Shown: positions 18,004 to 28,342 of the stretch, piece after piece
Numbering within the stretch: the first letter of the stretch is position 1
Layout of the letters: each line of letters begins with the position of its first letter
From: JBNFVY01 sp049943335
GTDB lineage: Bacteria; Pseudomonadota; Alphaproteobacteria; Rhodobacterales; Rhodobacteraceae
Assembly: GCF_049943335.1 (NCBI RefSeq)
Contig: NZ_JBNFVY010000002.1
Coordinates: 186,001 to 250,000 of the forward strand
Length of the DNA stretch: 64,000 nucleotides
Direction of reading: 5' to 3'
The notes under the pieces: model-generated
The model's database searches: none
Told to the model about the DNA's origin: nothing
Seen by the model: the letters and a program-made list of their open reading frames with translations, nothing else
Translations under genes and position numbers: made by a program

Positions 18004-18534
18004 ATGCTGTCACGACTGTTCAAACGCAAACCCAAGACCGCCCCAGTTTTCGGGCAGCAAAGTTTTGCGGACGCAAAAGCGCAGCACGACGCACATTTGT
18101 CCAACGTCAACGCGGCGCTGCGCCAATCGGGTGCGGGGCCTTTGATCGCTCTGCCACTTTGCGCTGCGGCATGCGAAGGGGGCGCGATATCCAATTTCCT
18201 ACTGCAGATCGGCGCCAATCCCTTCGATCGCTGGAACATGATGTATTTCGCCGCGGATGCGTCCACCGCCCAATTGCTCGACACCGTGCAATACAGCCCC
18301 GAATTGGACAGCCAGTATGATCAGGCCGTCACCGACGTGATCGGCCGCGTTGCCATTGCCTGGGACAGTTTTCACGACCGGTTCCCCAATTCCGACCCCC
18401 AAACCACCGCAGATTTCGCCGCGCAGCTTTGCGATTTGCTGGATGGCATGGCGCGTGATCTTGAACCGCGCATTTACCTTGGCCGAACGAACAAGTGGAC
18501 CGCGTTCTTTGACCAAGAAGCCACCGCCGCCTGA
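18004..18534 (+). CDS. Conserved hypothetical protein, function not recognised
   Basis: A 176-residue protein, probably cytoplasmic, without an obvious signal peptide. It starts with a basic segment (MLSRLFKRKPKTAP) and continues as a mixed alpha/beta-like sequence with a possible helical run around AKAQHDAHLSNVNAALRQSG. No catalytic motif is recognised. In-frame ATG/GTG codons upstream to 17899 would add 35 residues of poor quality, so 18004 is preferred. The codon pattern matches the neighbours, and the gene lies between the Lrp regulator and the groESL terminator. Coding status is moderately sure. Confidence 0.6.
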   Translation: MLSRLFKRKPKTAPVFGQQSFADAKAQHDAHLSNVNAALRQSGAGPLIALPLCAAACEGGAISNFLLQIGANPFDRWNMMYFAADASTAQLLDTVQYSPELDSQYDQAVTDVIGRVAIAWDSFHDRFPNSDPQTTADFAAQLCDLLDGMARDLEPRIYLGRTNKWTAFFDQEATAA

Positions 18535-18590
18535 CCGCATCGTCCCGGCCGCTGTCGCCCCCCGGTCCGATCCGGCGCTGACGCCCTTTC

Positions 18591-18622
18591 AACAAGAAAA
18601 GGGGCCACCCAAAGGTAGCCCC
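18591..18622 (-). terminator. Terminator of the groESL operon
   Basis: On the minus strand the 9-bp stem GGGGCTACC/GGTGGCCCC (18614-18622 with 18601-18609, one G-T pair, 4-base loop) is followed by TTTTCTTG. It lies about 55 bases beyond the groEL stop. Confidence 0.85.
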
Positions 18623-18675
18623 CCGCAGTCTTTTGGCTGAATGGGCGAGAAACTCGCCCAGACGGGCCGGTTGGC

Positions 18676-20322
<1,647 letters not shown>

Positions 20323-20357
20323 TGTTCTCTCCTAGATTTCCGGTTGTTTCAGGACGA

Positions 20358-20645
20358 TCAGGCGATAACGCCCAGGATGTCCGACTCTTTCATGATGAGC
20401 AGTTCTTCGCCGTCCAGTGTGATCTCGGTGCCCGACCACTTGCCGAACAGGATCTTGTCACCGGCCTTGACGTCCATGGCGATGCGATCGCCGTCGTCGT
20501 CCTTGGCGCCCAGACCAACGGATACAACTTCGCCCTCGGCGGGTTTTTCCTTGGCGCTATCGGGGATGATCAGGCCGCCCTTGGTTTTTTCGTCGCTTTC
20601 AACGCGACGAACCAGTACGCGGTCGTGCAGCGGTGTAAATGCCAT
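20358..20645 (-). CDS. groES: Co-chaperonin GroES (10 kDa)
   Basis: The 95-residue heptameric lid of the chaperonin. It starts MAFTPLHDRVLVRRVE and contains the mobile loop EKTKGGLIIPD and the roof motif. The ATG at 20645 is set by the AAGGAG site 6-8 bases upstream and by family length; an in-frame ATG at 20693 would start inside the CIRCE element and is rejected. First gene of groESL. Confidence 0.97.
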   Translation of the reverse strand: MAFTPLHDRVLVRRVESDEKTKGGLIIPDSAKEKPAEGEVVSVGLGAKDDDGDRIAMDVKAGDKILFGKWSGTEITLDGEELLIMKESDILGVIA

Positions 20646-20682
20646 CTCTGAGGCTCCTTGGCTCAAAGTTTCAATTCCAGTG

Positions 20683-20709
20683 TTAGCACTCAATGCAGTC
20701 GAGTGCTAA
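20683..20709. promoter_or_regulatory. CIRCE element (HrcA operator)
   Basis: A perfect inverted repeat TTAGCACTC-N9-GAGTGCTAA, identical in both arms to the CIRCE consensus. It lies between the promoter and the groES ribosome site, so HrcA is expected to repress groESL until heat shock. Confidence 0.97.
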
Positions 20710-20716
20710 CGGGACG

Positions 20717-20745
20717 TAGGTAAGGAGCGTTCAGGGGCGAGTCAA
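20717..20745 (-). promoter_or_regulatory. groESL promoter
   Basis: On the minus strand a TTGACT -35 hexamer (20740-20745) and TACCTA -10 hexamer (20717-20722) are separated by exactly 17 bases. The -10 element lies 8 bases before CIRCE, so the operator covers the start site. Confidence 0.75.
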
Positions 20746-21058
20746 CAGGAATGCGCGTGAAAATTTGCGCTGGCCGTCGTGCCGCTCTGCAGCGCATTTA
20801 AACGCCCGGCGCGCACGGCGTTTGCCGCCTGCCGCAGACTATGGCACGCGGCGGCCATACGGCGGCCATCATGCCGGTTCCGCCCCGTTTTCTGTCGGTT
20901 TTTGCGCGGACAAATATACCAAGCGAGATATGGGCGTCCGACCGGCGGCGCGCAAGACGCAGCGGCGCAACTAGGTCACTTTGGTCGACCGAAATGGGGC
21001 CCAAGGCCTTGCAGGTCGTTGCCGGGCGGGTCCCCCTTGCAGCCGGTGGCAAAGAGTT
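20746..21058. other. Non-coding region upstream of groESL
   Basis: About 310 bases with no supported gene; it contains a short 12-bp-period duplication (CGGCGGCCAT twice near 20851-20872). The convergent/divergent layout gives no reason to expect a further promoter here except that of groESL. Confidence 0.45.
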
Positions 21059-21763
21059 TCACCGGCGGTTTCCGGTCGGCGGTTCTTGACGCGCCGCGCC
21101 CTGCCCAAAGTCCTTTAGTCCTTCGGCCCCCTTTGGCGTCAGCGCGTAGACGCCCTTGTCCACCCGTTCGAACCAGCCGTAGTGATCGTCGCGCATCAGC
21201 GTGGTAGCGCGGGAGCACCCGGTGGCGCGGGCGACCTCGGCGCCTTTGGTGGGGCCGTGCGCCGCCAAATGCGCCGCGCAACGCAGGGCGTCCTGCCGGT
21301 ATGCGGTCACCAAACCCGCCCGCGTCTGCCCCCCCTTGTTCGGATCGCCCACGCGCCGTGCGAATTCGCGCAGCAGCCGCCCCTTACGGGCCTGGTTCTG
21401 GCGCGGACGATAGGGCCCTGGATCGCAATGCACTTCCACCAGCCCGTCGCGCAGACGCACGGTGATCAACCCCAGCCCCAACCGCCGGGCCAGCGCCACA
21501 TTGTCCTTCAGCGACGTCGCAAACCGCCGCCCCTGCCCCCGCGGCACGGCGATGTAAACCCAGTCGGTCACCCTTTGCCGCGCAATCCCTTGATGAAACA
21601 ACGACAAGGAAAACCCCGTCTTCAACTCGATGACCACCGGATCGTCTTCGCCGCGCACGCCCATCACATCCACAGCGCCGATCTCGGCCTTGACGTCATA
21701 GCCCTGCCCTTCCAGAAAGTCCTTTATGGCCGGGTAAAGGTCGATTTCTTGTGGTTTGCTCAT
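21059..21763 (-). CDS. DUF2161 putative PD-(D/E)XK phosphodiesterase
   Basis: A 234-residue protein of the DUF2161 family. The N-terminal half shows a nuclease-like core: KAEIGAVDVMGV supplies the Asp and VVIELKTGFS the Glu-x-Lys, about 15 residues apart, as in PD-(D/E)XK enzymes. The C-terminal ~90 residues (AHGPTKGAEVARATGCSRATTLMRDDHYGWFERVDKG) read like a winged helix-turn-helix. The start at 21763 matches MSKPQEIDLYPAIKDFLEGQGY. It probably binds or cuts DNA, but the role is unknown. There is no methyltransferase partner, so it is unlikely to be a classical restriction enzyme. Confidence 0.78.
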   Translation of the reverse strand: MSKPQEIDLYPAIKDFLEGQGYDVKAEIGAVDVMGVRGEDDPVVIELKTGFSLSLFHQGIARQRVTDWVYIAVPRGQGRRFATSLKDNVALARRLGLGLITVRLRDGLVEVHCDPGPYRPRQNQARKGRLLREFARRVGDPNKGGQTRAGLVTAYRQDALRCAAHLAAHGPTKGAEVARATGCSRATTLMRDDHYGWFERVDKGVYALTPKGAEGLKDFGQGAARQEPPTGNRR

Positions 21764-21817
21764 ACCACCTGATACCGCAGCGTGGAACCGGCGCATAGCG
21801 CTGCGCGTTAAGCGGCT

Positions 21818-22519
21818 ATGCTGATGACCTTGATCGTACTTGCTATCGTCGCTGCGGCCCTGTTGATCGGCGCGGCTTGGGGCATTTTCGCGCCCCTGTC
21901 AGAAGAAACCGAAGGGTTCGTGATTGCCGTCGCGGGTGGGGCGTTGATCGTTTCCATCATGTCCGAGTTGGTCGAACCCGCATCCCATCACCTGACTTTT
22001 TTATCGCTGGCCGCTGCTCTTGTCTTTGGGGCAAGCCTGTTTGTCCTGCTGGACAGGTTCGTCAAACGCAAAATCGGCGCGCAGTCCGGTGGCGGGCTTT
22101 TGGTTTCTGTCACGCTGGACGGGATTCCTGAAAATCTGGCGCTCGGTGTCGCCCTGATTGGCGCGGGGCCAAAAGAAGTCGCGGCGCTGGCGGGATCGAT
22201 TTTCCTGTCCAACCTGCCCGAGGCCGCAGGCGGGGCCAAGGGAATGCAGGCTGATGGGTCTTCGAAACCCACGGTCCTTGCGATCTGGGCGGGTACCGCT
22301 GTGCTGCTGACAGCCGCCGCGCTGATCGGGAACCTGATGTTGGCCGGCGTGAGCGAGGCCGCGTTGGCCGCTGTCCGCGTGACGGCCGCCGGCGTCGTTG
22401 CAGCGTCGCTTGCAACCGAGATCTTTCCGAAAGCCTATAACGAAGATTCGATGTCGGCGGGCATCGCCGTTGCCCTGGGCCTGGCGGCCGCGCATGGGCT
22501 TTCGCAACTTGGTGGCTGA
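21818..22519 (+). CDS. ZIP-family metal transporter
   Basis: A 233-residue inner-membrane protein with about seven or eight helices. The ZIP signature is seen as TLDGIPENLALGVAL (helix 4, with the metal-coordinating Asp/Glu) and LSNLPEAAGGAKGM (helix 5). It therefore likely imports a divalent cation such as Zn or Fe; the usual His of HSxPEG-type motifs is replaced by Thr-Leu-Asp. ATG at 21818 or 21824 are both possible starts. Divergent from the DUF2161 gene, with a 54-base gap. Confidence 0.82.
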   Translation: MLMTLIVLAIVAAALLIGAAWGIFAPLSEETEGFVIAVAGGALIVSIMSELVEPASHHLTFLSLAAALVFGASLFVLLDRFVKRKIGAQSGGGLLVSVTLDGIPENLALGVALIGAGPKEVAALAGSIFLSNLPEAAGGAKGMQADGSSKPTVLAIWAGTAVLLTAAALIGNLMLAGVSEAALAAVRVTAAGVVAASLATEIFPKAYNEDSMSAGIAVALGLAAAHGLSQLGG

Positions 22520-22602
22520 CGGGCGCCCCCACGCCTAGTGACAAGGCCGGACCATCGCCCTATAACGCCCGCGAAAATCGCGTTAATTGATGGACAGTGT
22601 AT

Positions 22603-23523
22603 ATGACCACCCTCGTCTTCGGCCACAAATCCCCCGACACCGATTCCACCGGCTCGCCGCTTATCTGGGCCTGGTACCTGAGCGAGGTGCGCCAACAACC
22701 CGCCAAGGCCGTGTTGTTGGGCGAGCCAAACACAGAAGCGGCCTTCGTGCTGAAAAAATGGGGCTGCGACATGCCCGAAATCATCTCGGACGTCAGCGCC
22801 GACGACACCTGCGTGATCGTCGACACCAACAACCCGGCCGAATTGCCCCCGTCGATCAATGACGCCAATGTGGTGCAGATCATCGACCACCACAAACTGA
22901 CCGGCGGGCTGGAAACCAAGGCCCCGATCGACGTCACCATCAAGCCGTTGGCCTGCACTGCAACCATCATGCACAACCTGATGGGCGAAAACGACACCAA
23001 GATGACCGACCAGATCAAGGGCCTGATGCTGTCGTGCATCCTGTCCGACACGCTGGAATTTCGCTCGCCCACCACGACGGACCAGGACAAGGCGCTGGCC
23101 GAACAACTGGCCAAGGAACTGGGCCTGGACCTGTCGGCCTATGCGGCCGAAATGTTCGAAGCCAAGTCGGACGTTTCCGCCTTTTCCGACGCCGAGCTGA
23201 TCCGCATGGACAGCAAGGAATACGCCGTGGGCGACACCAAGTTCCGCGTATCGGTTCTGGAAACCACCGCGCCCAAGATCGTGCTGGACCGGAAAGATAG
23301 CATCATGGCTACATTCGAGGACGTGGCCAAGGAAGACGGCGTGGATCAAGTTCTGCTTTTCGTCGTCGACATCCTGAACGAAGAAGCCACGCTGTTCGTG
23401 CCGAACGATCTGGTCAAGGGCGTTGCGGAAAAGAGCTTTGGTGCCACCGTCACCGGCGACAGCGTCGTACTGCCCGGCATCATGAGCCGCAAAAAGCAGA
23501 TCATTCCGAACCTCAAGGTCTGA
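22603..23523 (+). CDS. ppaC: Manganese-dependent inorganic pyrophosphatase
   Basis: A family II (DHH) pyrophosphatase hydrolysing PPi to drive biosynthesis. The 306 residues match the family. Metal and phosphate ligands are visible: GHKSPDTDS at the N-terminus, IVDTNNP, the DHH motif IIDHHKL, and the C-terminal substrate-binding SRKKQ. The ATG at 22603 gives MTTLVFGHKSPDTD; a GTG two codons upstream is less likely. It stands alone between the ZIP gene and its terminator. Confidence 0.95.
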   Translation: MTTLVFGHKSPDTDSTGSPLIWAWYLSEVRQQPAKAVLLGEPNTEAAFVLKKWGCDMPEIISDVSADDTCVIVDTNNPAELPPSINDANVVQIIDHHKLTGGLETKAPIDVTIKPLACTATIMHNLMGENDTKMTDQIKGLMLSCILSDTLEFRSPTTTDQDKALAEQLAKELGLDLSAYAAEMFEAKSDVSAFSDAELIRMDSKEYAVGDTKFRVSVLETTAPKIVLDRKDSIMATFEDVAKEDGVDQVLLFVVDILNEEATLFVPNDLVKGVAEKSFGATVTGDSVVLPGIMSRKKQIIPNLKV

Positions 23524-23542
23524 TCGCGTCCCAAGATCGCCA

Positions 23543-23573
23543 AAAGGCCCGTCGATCCCGGCGGGCCTTTTTT
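23543..23573 (+). terminator. ppaC terminator
   Basis: A nine-bp stem AAAGGCCCG (23543-23551) / CGGGCCTTT (23562-23570) with a 10-base loop, followed by TTT. It lies 20 bases past the ppaC stop. Confidence 0.88.
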
Positions 23574-23658
23574 CGTTTCAGGGGGGCTGGGCGGTGGTCA
23601 AGTCGGGCGGGTTGCGCCATATCTCTGTCAGACCCAAACGTTTTGTACAGACAGGCCC

Positions 23659-24534
23659 ATGACCCAGCTGATTGAATCGCTTTCCGAAATTTCCGGCCGT
23701 TACAACGCACTGTTCGTCGATTTGTGGGGCTGTGTGCACAACGGTGTCACGGCCTATCCCGACGCGGTGGCCGCGCTGCAGCAGTATCGCACGCAAACCG
23801 GCGGCAAGGTGATTCTGGTCACGAACTCGCCCCGCCCCCGCGCCCAGGTGGCAGAACAATTGGTGCAGTTCTCCGTGCCCGCGGACGCCTACGACGATAT
23901 CGCCAGCAGTGGCGACAGCGCCCGCGCGGCCATGTTCGAAGGGGTGGTCGGCAACAAGGTCTGGCACATCGGAACGCCGACCGAGGCCCCATTTTTTGAA
24001 CCTCTGAAGCTGCTGGACAATCCCGCGCCAATCGAGCGGGTGACGCTTGAGGCGGCCGAAGGCATCGTGTGTACAGGGCCCGAAGACCCCACGGCCGATC
24101 CGTCGGTTTATCGCCCGCAATTCCTTTTGGCCAAGCAAAAGGGCCTGAAACTGCTGTGTGCCAACCCCGATATCGTTGTGGACCGGGGCGATCACCGTGA
24201 ATGGTGCGCTGGCGCCTTGGCGCAACTTTACACGGAAATGGGGGGCGAAAGCCTCTACTTTGGCAAGCCACACCCACCGATTTACGACCTGGCCCGCCGC
24301 CGCCTGCGCAAGATCGCCGATGTCGCGGACGACAGCATCCTGTGTATCGGCGACGGCATCCACACCGACATTCAGGGCGGCATTGGTGAAGGTCTGGACA
24401 CGCTGTTCATCACCGGCGGACTGGCTGCCGAAGAGTTCGGATCCGACCCGGCAAAACCCGACAAGGCCCGGCTGGACACATGGCTGTCGGATCAAAGGCT
24501 ATCGCCCACCGCCGCCATTTCTTTCCTGCGGTAA
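23659..24534 (+). CDS. HAD-superfamily hydrolase, class IIA (TIGR01459-like)
   Basis: A 291-residue HAD phosphatase of the NagD-like IIA subclass. Motif I is FVDLWGCVHNG (nucleophile Asp21), motif II is ILVTNSPRPRAQV, and the C-terminal Mg site is CIGDGIHTDIQGG with FGKPHPPIYDLA before it. The family is common in alphaproteobacteria; its physiological substrate, a sugar or nucleotide phosphate, is unknown. It follows ppaC after a terminator and precedes the MaoC gene. Confidence 0.88.
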   Translation: MTQLIESLSEISGRYNALFVDLWGCVHNGVTAYPDAVAALQQYRTQTGGKVILVTNSPRPRAQVAEQLVQFSVPADAYDDIASSGDSARAAMFEGVVGNKVWHIGTPTEAPFFEPLKLLDNPAPIERVTLEAAEGIVCTGPEDPTADPSVYRPQFLLAKQKGLKLLCANPDIVVDRGDHREWCAGALAQLYTEMGGESLYFGKPHPPIYDLARRRLRKIADVADDSILCIGDGIHTDIQGGIGEGLDTLFITGGLAAEEFGSDPAKPDKARLDTWLSDQRLSPTAAISFLR

Positions 24535-24651
24535 GCAAGCAACAACATTGCGTCACCTTACCAACTTTCGTTATATTCTTGCGCGAAACATTTGTGCGCG
24601 GGCAGCAGACACGCTATGCTGCACCGCAACATGACGAAGGATTCGCTTGAT

Positions 24652-25095
24652 ATGCTCGATAATATGCCCCGCGGTACGATCTGCATCGAAGACCTTGAAA
24701 TCGGCATGGTGCGCTCTCTGCGCAAAGTCGTGACCGACGAGGATATCGAAATGTTCGCGCAGGTTTCGACCGACCGAAACCCCGTGCACCTGGACGACGC
24801 CTATGCGCAGGACACCATCTTTGAGGGCCGCATCGCCCATGGTATGCTGACGGCGGGTCTGATTTCCGCCGTGATTGGCGAACAACTGCCCGGCCACGGC
24901 ACGGTCTACATGGGTCAGACGCTCAAGTTTCTTGCCCCCGTGCGCCCCGGCGACATGGTGCTGGCCGAGGTCACCGTGCGTGAAATCGATTTCGCAAAGC
25001 GCCGCGTCACCCTTGATTGTCAGTGTTCCGTGGGCGATACGGTTGTGCTGAAAGGCGAGGCCAAAGTTCTGGCACCGAGCCGTAAATTTGATTGA
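24652..25095 (+). CDS. MaoC-family (R)-specific hydratase
   Basis: A 147-residue hot-dog-fold hydratase. The hydratase-2 signature with catalytic Asp and His is seen as STDRNPVHLDDAYAQDTIFEGRIAHGM. The enzyme probably hydrates enoyl-CoA or related thioesters; the exact substrate is open. The ATG at 24652 has an AAGGA site ten bases upstream. Earlier in-frame ATGs at 24616 and 24631 are possible but would place the ribosome site inside the gene. Confidence 0.85.
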   Translation: MLDNMPRGTICIEDLEIGMVRSLRKVVTDEDIEMFAQVSTDRNPVHLDDAYAQDTIFEGRIAHGMLTAGLISAVIGEQLPGHGTVYMGQTLKFLAPVRPGDMVLAEVTVREIDFAKRRVTLDCQCSVGDTVVLKGEAKVLAPSRKFD

Positions 25096-25133
25096 CCCGG
25101 TGCGGGGCTGCCCGGGATTCTGGGCGGACGCGA

Positions 25134-26051
25134 ATGCAGGTTTTCACCAAGTGGGACGGGATTGAGCACAAAGGCGCTTCGGTTGCCATTGGCAACTTTG
25201 ATGGGGTGCATCTTGGCCATCAATCAGTATTAAATATCGCGCGCGGCCACGGCCCGCTGGGGGTCATTACATTTGAGCCCCACCCGCGCGAAGTTTTCGC
25301 CCCCAATGGCCCCCCATTCCGCCTGATGAATGCCGAAGCCAAGCGCAACCGGCTGGCCAAGCTGGGGGTCGAATATCTCTATGAATTGCCCTTTGGACCT
25401 GCGCTTTCCGACCTGTCGCCGCAGACCTTTGGCCGCGAAGTTCTGGTAGATGGCATCGGCGCCAGCCACGTGACCGTCGGCGCGGATTTCCACTTTGGCA
25501 AGGCGCGCGCCGGCACTCCGGACACGCTGCGCGATCTGGGCGCGCAGATGGGATTTGGCGTGAGCGTCGCCGACCTGCTGCACGACGACTCGGTTGAAAT
25601 CAGCTCGACCAATATTCGCAAGGCACTGGCCGACGGGCGCCCGCGCGATGCGGCGGCAATGCTGGGCCATTGGCACCGAATCGAAGGCGCCGTCTTGCAC
25701 GGTGACGCGCGCGGGCGCGATATGGGCTACCCCACCGCCAATATGTCGATCACCGGGCTGCACCCGCCCAAATTCGGCATCTACGCCGTATTGATCGACG
25801 TGCTGTCCGGGCCCCACGCCGGCAACTACCGCGGCGCGGCGTCATGCGGTGTGCGGCCTATGTTCGGTGACACGGTGCCCAACCTGGAAACGCATATCTT
25901 CGACTTTAGCGGCGATCTTTATGACGATCACGTGTCGGTTGCGTTGGTCGAATACCTGCGCGGCGAAGAAAAATTCGACAACGTCGACGCATTGGTCGCC
26001 CAAATGGATGCCGACTGCGCACGCGCGCGCACGATCCTTGCCGATGTCTGA
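25134..26051 (+). CDS. ribF: Bifunctional riboflavin kinase / FAD synthetase
   Basis: Makes FMN and FAD from riboflavin. In 305 residues the N-terminal nucleotidylyltransferase domain shows IGNFDGVHLGHQ and ISSTNIRKAL. The C-terminal riboflavin kinase domain shows GRDMGYPTANM and CGVRPMFGDTVPNLETHIFDF. The ATG at 25134 fits homologues and follows GGGCGGA. The stop overlaps the start of the YcgN-like gene by eight bases. Confidence 0.95.
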   Translation: MQVFTKWDGIEHKGASVAIGNFDGVHLGHQSVLNIARGHGPLGVITFEPHPREVFAPNGPPFRLMNAEAKRNRLAKLGVEYLYELPFGPALSDLSPQTFGREVLVDGIGASHVTVGADFHFGKARAGTPDTLRDLGAQMGFGVSVADLLHDDSVEISSTNIRKALADGRPRDAAAMLGHWHRIEGAVLHGDARGRDMGYPTANMSITGLHPPKFGIYAVLIDVLSGPHAGNYRGAASCGVRPMFGDTVPNLETHIFDFSGDLYDDHVSVALVEYLRGEEKFDNVDALVAQMDADCARARTILADV

Positions 26052-26502
26052 TCTGCGCCCGCGGTTTTGGGAACGCATCGCGCTGGCCGATATGCGGCCA
26101 GCCGAATGGGAAGCGCTGTGCGATGGTTGCGGCAAATGCTGCCTGAACAAACTGGAAGACCCCGATACGGCCGAAATTGCGCTGACCCGTGTGGCCTGTC
26201 GCCTGTTTGACGATGCGACCTGCCGTTGCGGACAGTACGACATCCGCAAAAAGATCGTGCCCGAATGCATTGTCCTGACGCCCGGAAATATCGACCGTCA
26301 CGTCCATTGGATGCCCGAAACCTGCGCCTACCGGCTGCTGCACACCGGGTACCAACTGCCACTATGGCATCCGCTGATCACCGGCGATCCGGACAGCCCG
26401 CACAAGGCTGGCGTCAGCGCTCAGGGCCTGACCCTGCCCGAGTTCGAAGTGGACGAGGACGAATGGGAAGACCACATCATCGACGAACCGATGGGCCTGT
26501 AA
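26044..26502 (+). CDS. YcgN/UPF0260-family cysteine cluster protein
   Basis: A 152-residue protein with the family motif CDGCGKCCLNKLED near residue 22 and more Cys at CRLFDDATCRCGQYD and PECIVLTP. These probably bind a metal or iron-sulfur cluster. The function is not established in the family. It starts inside the ribF stop region (overlap of eight bases), so the two are co-translated. Confidence 0.87.
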   Translation: MSDLRPRFWERIALADMRPAEWEALCDGCGKCCLNKLEDPDTAEIALTRVACRLFDDATCRCGQYDIRKKIVPECIVLTPGNIDRHVHWMPETCAYRLLHTGYQLPLWHPLITGDPDSPHKAGVSAQGLTLPEFEVDEDEWEDHIIDEPMGL

Positions 26503-26581
26503 CCGCCCAAACCGTTGGCTAAACAGCTGGCCCGTAAGAAATATCTTCGATCGCCACAGGATACCCCCACGCTGCAGGGCG

Positions 26582-27181
26582 TCAAAGATTCCCGGCCAGG
26601 TACGCGTCCAGATCGTCCAGCCGGTCCTGACCCCAGAACTTTTCCGATCCATCCACGATATAGAACGGCGAACCGAACGCACCCTTGTTGATCGCCTCTT
26701 CGGCATTGGCCTCATACGTCATGGCCCCGCTGAGCAAACCGGTGTCGGCCAGCCCCGGATCAAAGCCCGCGCGGGACAGACAGTCGCGGATTACGGCGTC
26801 GTCGGCGATGTGCTTGTCTTCGGCCCAGCAGGCGCGCAGCACGTTCTGGACCAGCGCGCCAACATCCCCGCCGCCCGCGGCCTGCGCCGCGATGATCGCG
26901 TATGAGGCTGGCGCTGGATTGGCCGGAAAATGGGCCGGATGGATGTTGAGCGGCAAACCGGTCTTGACCTGCGCGCGGCGCAATTCCTGCAACCGATAGT
27001 CCTGCCGCGCGGGGTGGCGTTCGTTCAGCATCTTGCCGCCCGTGCCGGCAAACACGCGGGCAAAGTCAGCCGGCTTATAGGTAATGGTCGCACCGTGCTT
27101 TGCGGCCAGCTGCTCTAATCGGTTCCCTGCCAGATAGGCCCATGGGGAAATTGCGACGAAATAGTAATCGATGTGCGCCAT
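26582..27181 (-). CDS. 2-hydroxychromene-2-carboxylate isomerase / DsbA-fold protein
   Basis: A 199-residue thioredoxin-fold protein of the HCCA isomerase (kappa-class GST) family. The active-site Ser lies in AISPWAYLAG near the N-terminus, and GAFGSPFYIVDG with FWGQDRLDDL closes the fold. The AGGAGGGG ribosome site six bases before the ATG at 27181 fixes the start. It may isomerise aromatic-degradation intermediates or act as a glutathione-dependent enzyme; no other aromatic catabolic genes are near, so the substrate is unknown. Divergent from prs. Confidence 0.85.
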   Translation of the reverse strand: MAHIDYYFVAISPWAYLAGNRLEQLAAKHGATITYKPADFARVFAGTGGKMLNERHPARQDYRLQELRRAQVKTGLPLNIHPAHFPANPAPASYAIIAAQAAGGGDVGALVQNVLRACWAEDKHIADDAVIRDCLSRAGFDPGLADTGLLSGAMTYEANAEEAINKGAFGSPFYIVDGSEKFWGQDRLDDLDAYLAGNL

Positions 27182-27276
27182 TTGGCCCCTCCTGCGACGG
27201 CATTGATTGCCCCGATCATAACGGGGTGCTACTCCGCCCTCAACGTTCACGAATCCGTCACACGGGGAAGCTGCCC

Positions 27277-28296
27277 ATGCCCTCTACTTCCGAGCCGAAG
27301 ATCATCGCCGGGAATGCCAACCGCCCGCTGGGCAACGCCATATCGCGGCGCATGTCGATGCACCGGGGGATGAGCGTCGAACTTGTCGATGCCCGTGTCG
27401 AACGCTTCAATGATCAAGAGATCTTTGTCGAAGTCTACGAGAACGTGCGCGGCGAGGATATGTTCATCATTCAGCCGACCTCGAACCCGGCGAATGACAA
27501 CCTGATGGAACTGCTGATCATGACGGACGCGCTGCGCCGGTCGTCAGCCAGCCGCATCACCGCCGTGGTCCCCTATTTCGGCTATGCCCGCCAGGATCGC
27601 CGCACCAAGGCCCGCACGCCCATTTCGGCAAAGCTGGTGGCCAACATGATGGTCGAGGCCGGGATCGAGCGGGTCCTGACGATGGACCTGCACGCAACGC
27701 AGATCCAGGGCTTTTTCGACATTCCCGTCGACAACCTCTATGCCGCGCCGATCTTTGCGCTGGACATCAAGCACCACTTCAAAGGCCAGATGGACGGAAT
27801 CATGGTGGTCTCGCCCGACGTGGGCGGCGTGGCCCGTGCGCGTGAACTGGCCAAACGGATCGAAGCCCCGCTGAGCATCGTGGACAAACGCCGCGAAAAG
27901 GCCGGCGAAGTGGCCGAGATGACAGTGATCGGCGACGTGTCAGGCAAAAAATGCATTATTGTCGATGACTTGGTCGATACCGCCGGCACATTGTGCAAGG
28001 CCGCCGACCTGCTGATGGAACACGGCGCGGCCGAGGTGCACGCCTATATCACCCACGGCGTTTTGTCCGGTCCGGCGGTTGAGCGGGTCGAGAAATCGGT
28101 GATGAAATCGCTGGTGATCACCGACACGATCGAAACCACCGAAGCCGCCAAGAAATGCCCCAACATCCGCGTGGTGCCGACCGCACCGATGTTTGCGCAG
28201 GCGATCATTAACATCTGGAACGGCACGTCAGTGTCGTCGCTGTTTGAAGACAGCACGCTGGCCCCGATTTACGAAGGCATGTACCAGGTCGACTGA
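27277..28296 (+). CDS. prs: Ribose-phosphate pyrophosphokinase (PRPP synthetase)
   Basis: Makes PRPP from ribose 5-phosphate and ATP for nucleotide, His and Trp synthesis. The 339 residues include EVYENVRGEDMFIIQ, FGYARQDRRTKARTPISAK, the ATP-binding segments, and the PRPP loop CIIVDDLVDTAGTL. The ATG at 27277 follows GGGGAAG and gives the usual start; an in-frame extension back to 27100 crosses the divergent gene and is rejected. Confidence 0.96.
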   Translation: MPSTSEPKIIAGNANRPLGNAISRRMSMHRGMSVELVDARVERFNDQEIFVEVYENVRGEDMFIIQPTSNPANDNLMELLIMTDALRRSSASRITAVVPYFGYARQDRRTKARTPISAKLVANMMVEAGIERVLTMDLHATQIQGFFDIPVDNLYAAPIFALDIKHHFKGQMDGIMVVSPDVGGVARARELAKRIEAPLSIVDKRREKAGEVAEMTVIGDVSGKKCIIVDDLVDTAGTLCKAADLLMEHGAAEVHAYITHGVLSGPAVERVEKSVMKSLVITDTIETTEAAKKCPNIRVVPTAPMFAQAIINIWNGTSVSSLFEDSTLAPIYEGMYQVD

Positions 28297-28342
28297 CGGG
28301 AATGGCGCTTTTTCAATAGGTTGGCGGCCATCCCGGCGGGGT

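Noticed and set aside
20643..20693. Longer GroES starting at 20693
   Set aside because: The start would lie within the CIRCE operator, and the 16 extra residues are absent from the family.
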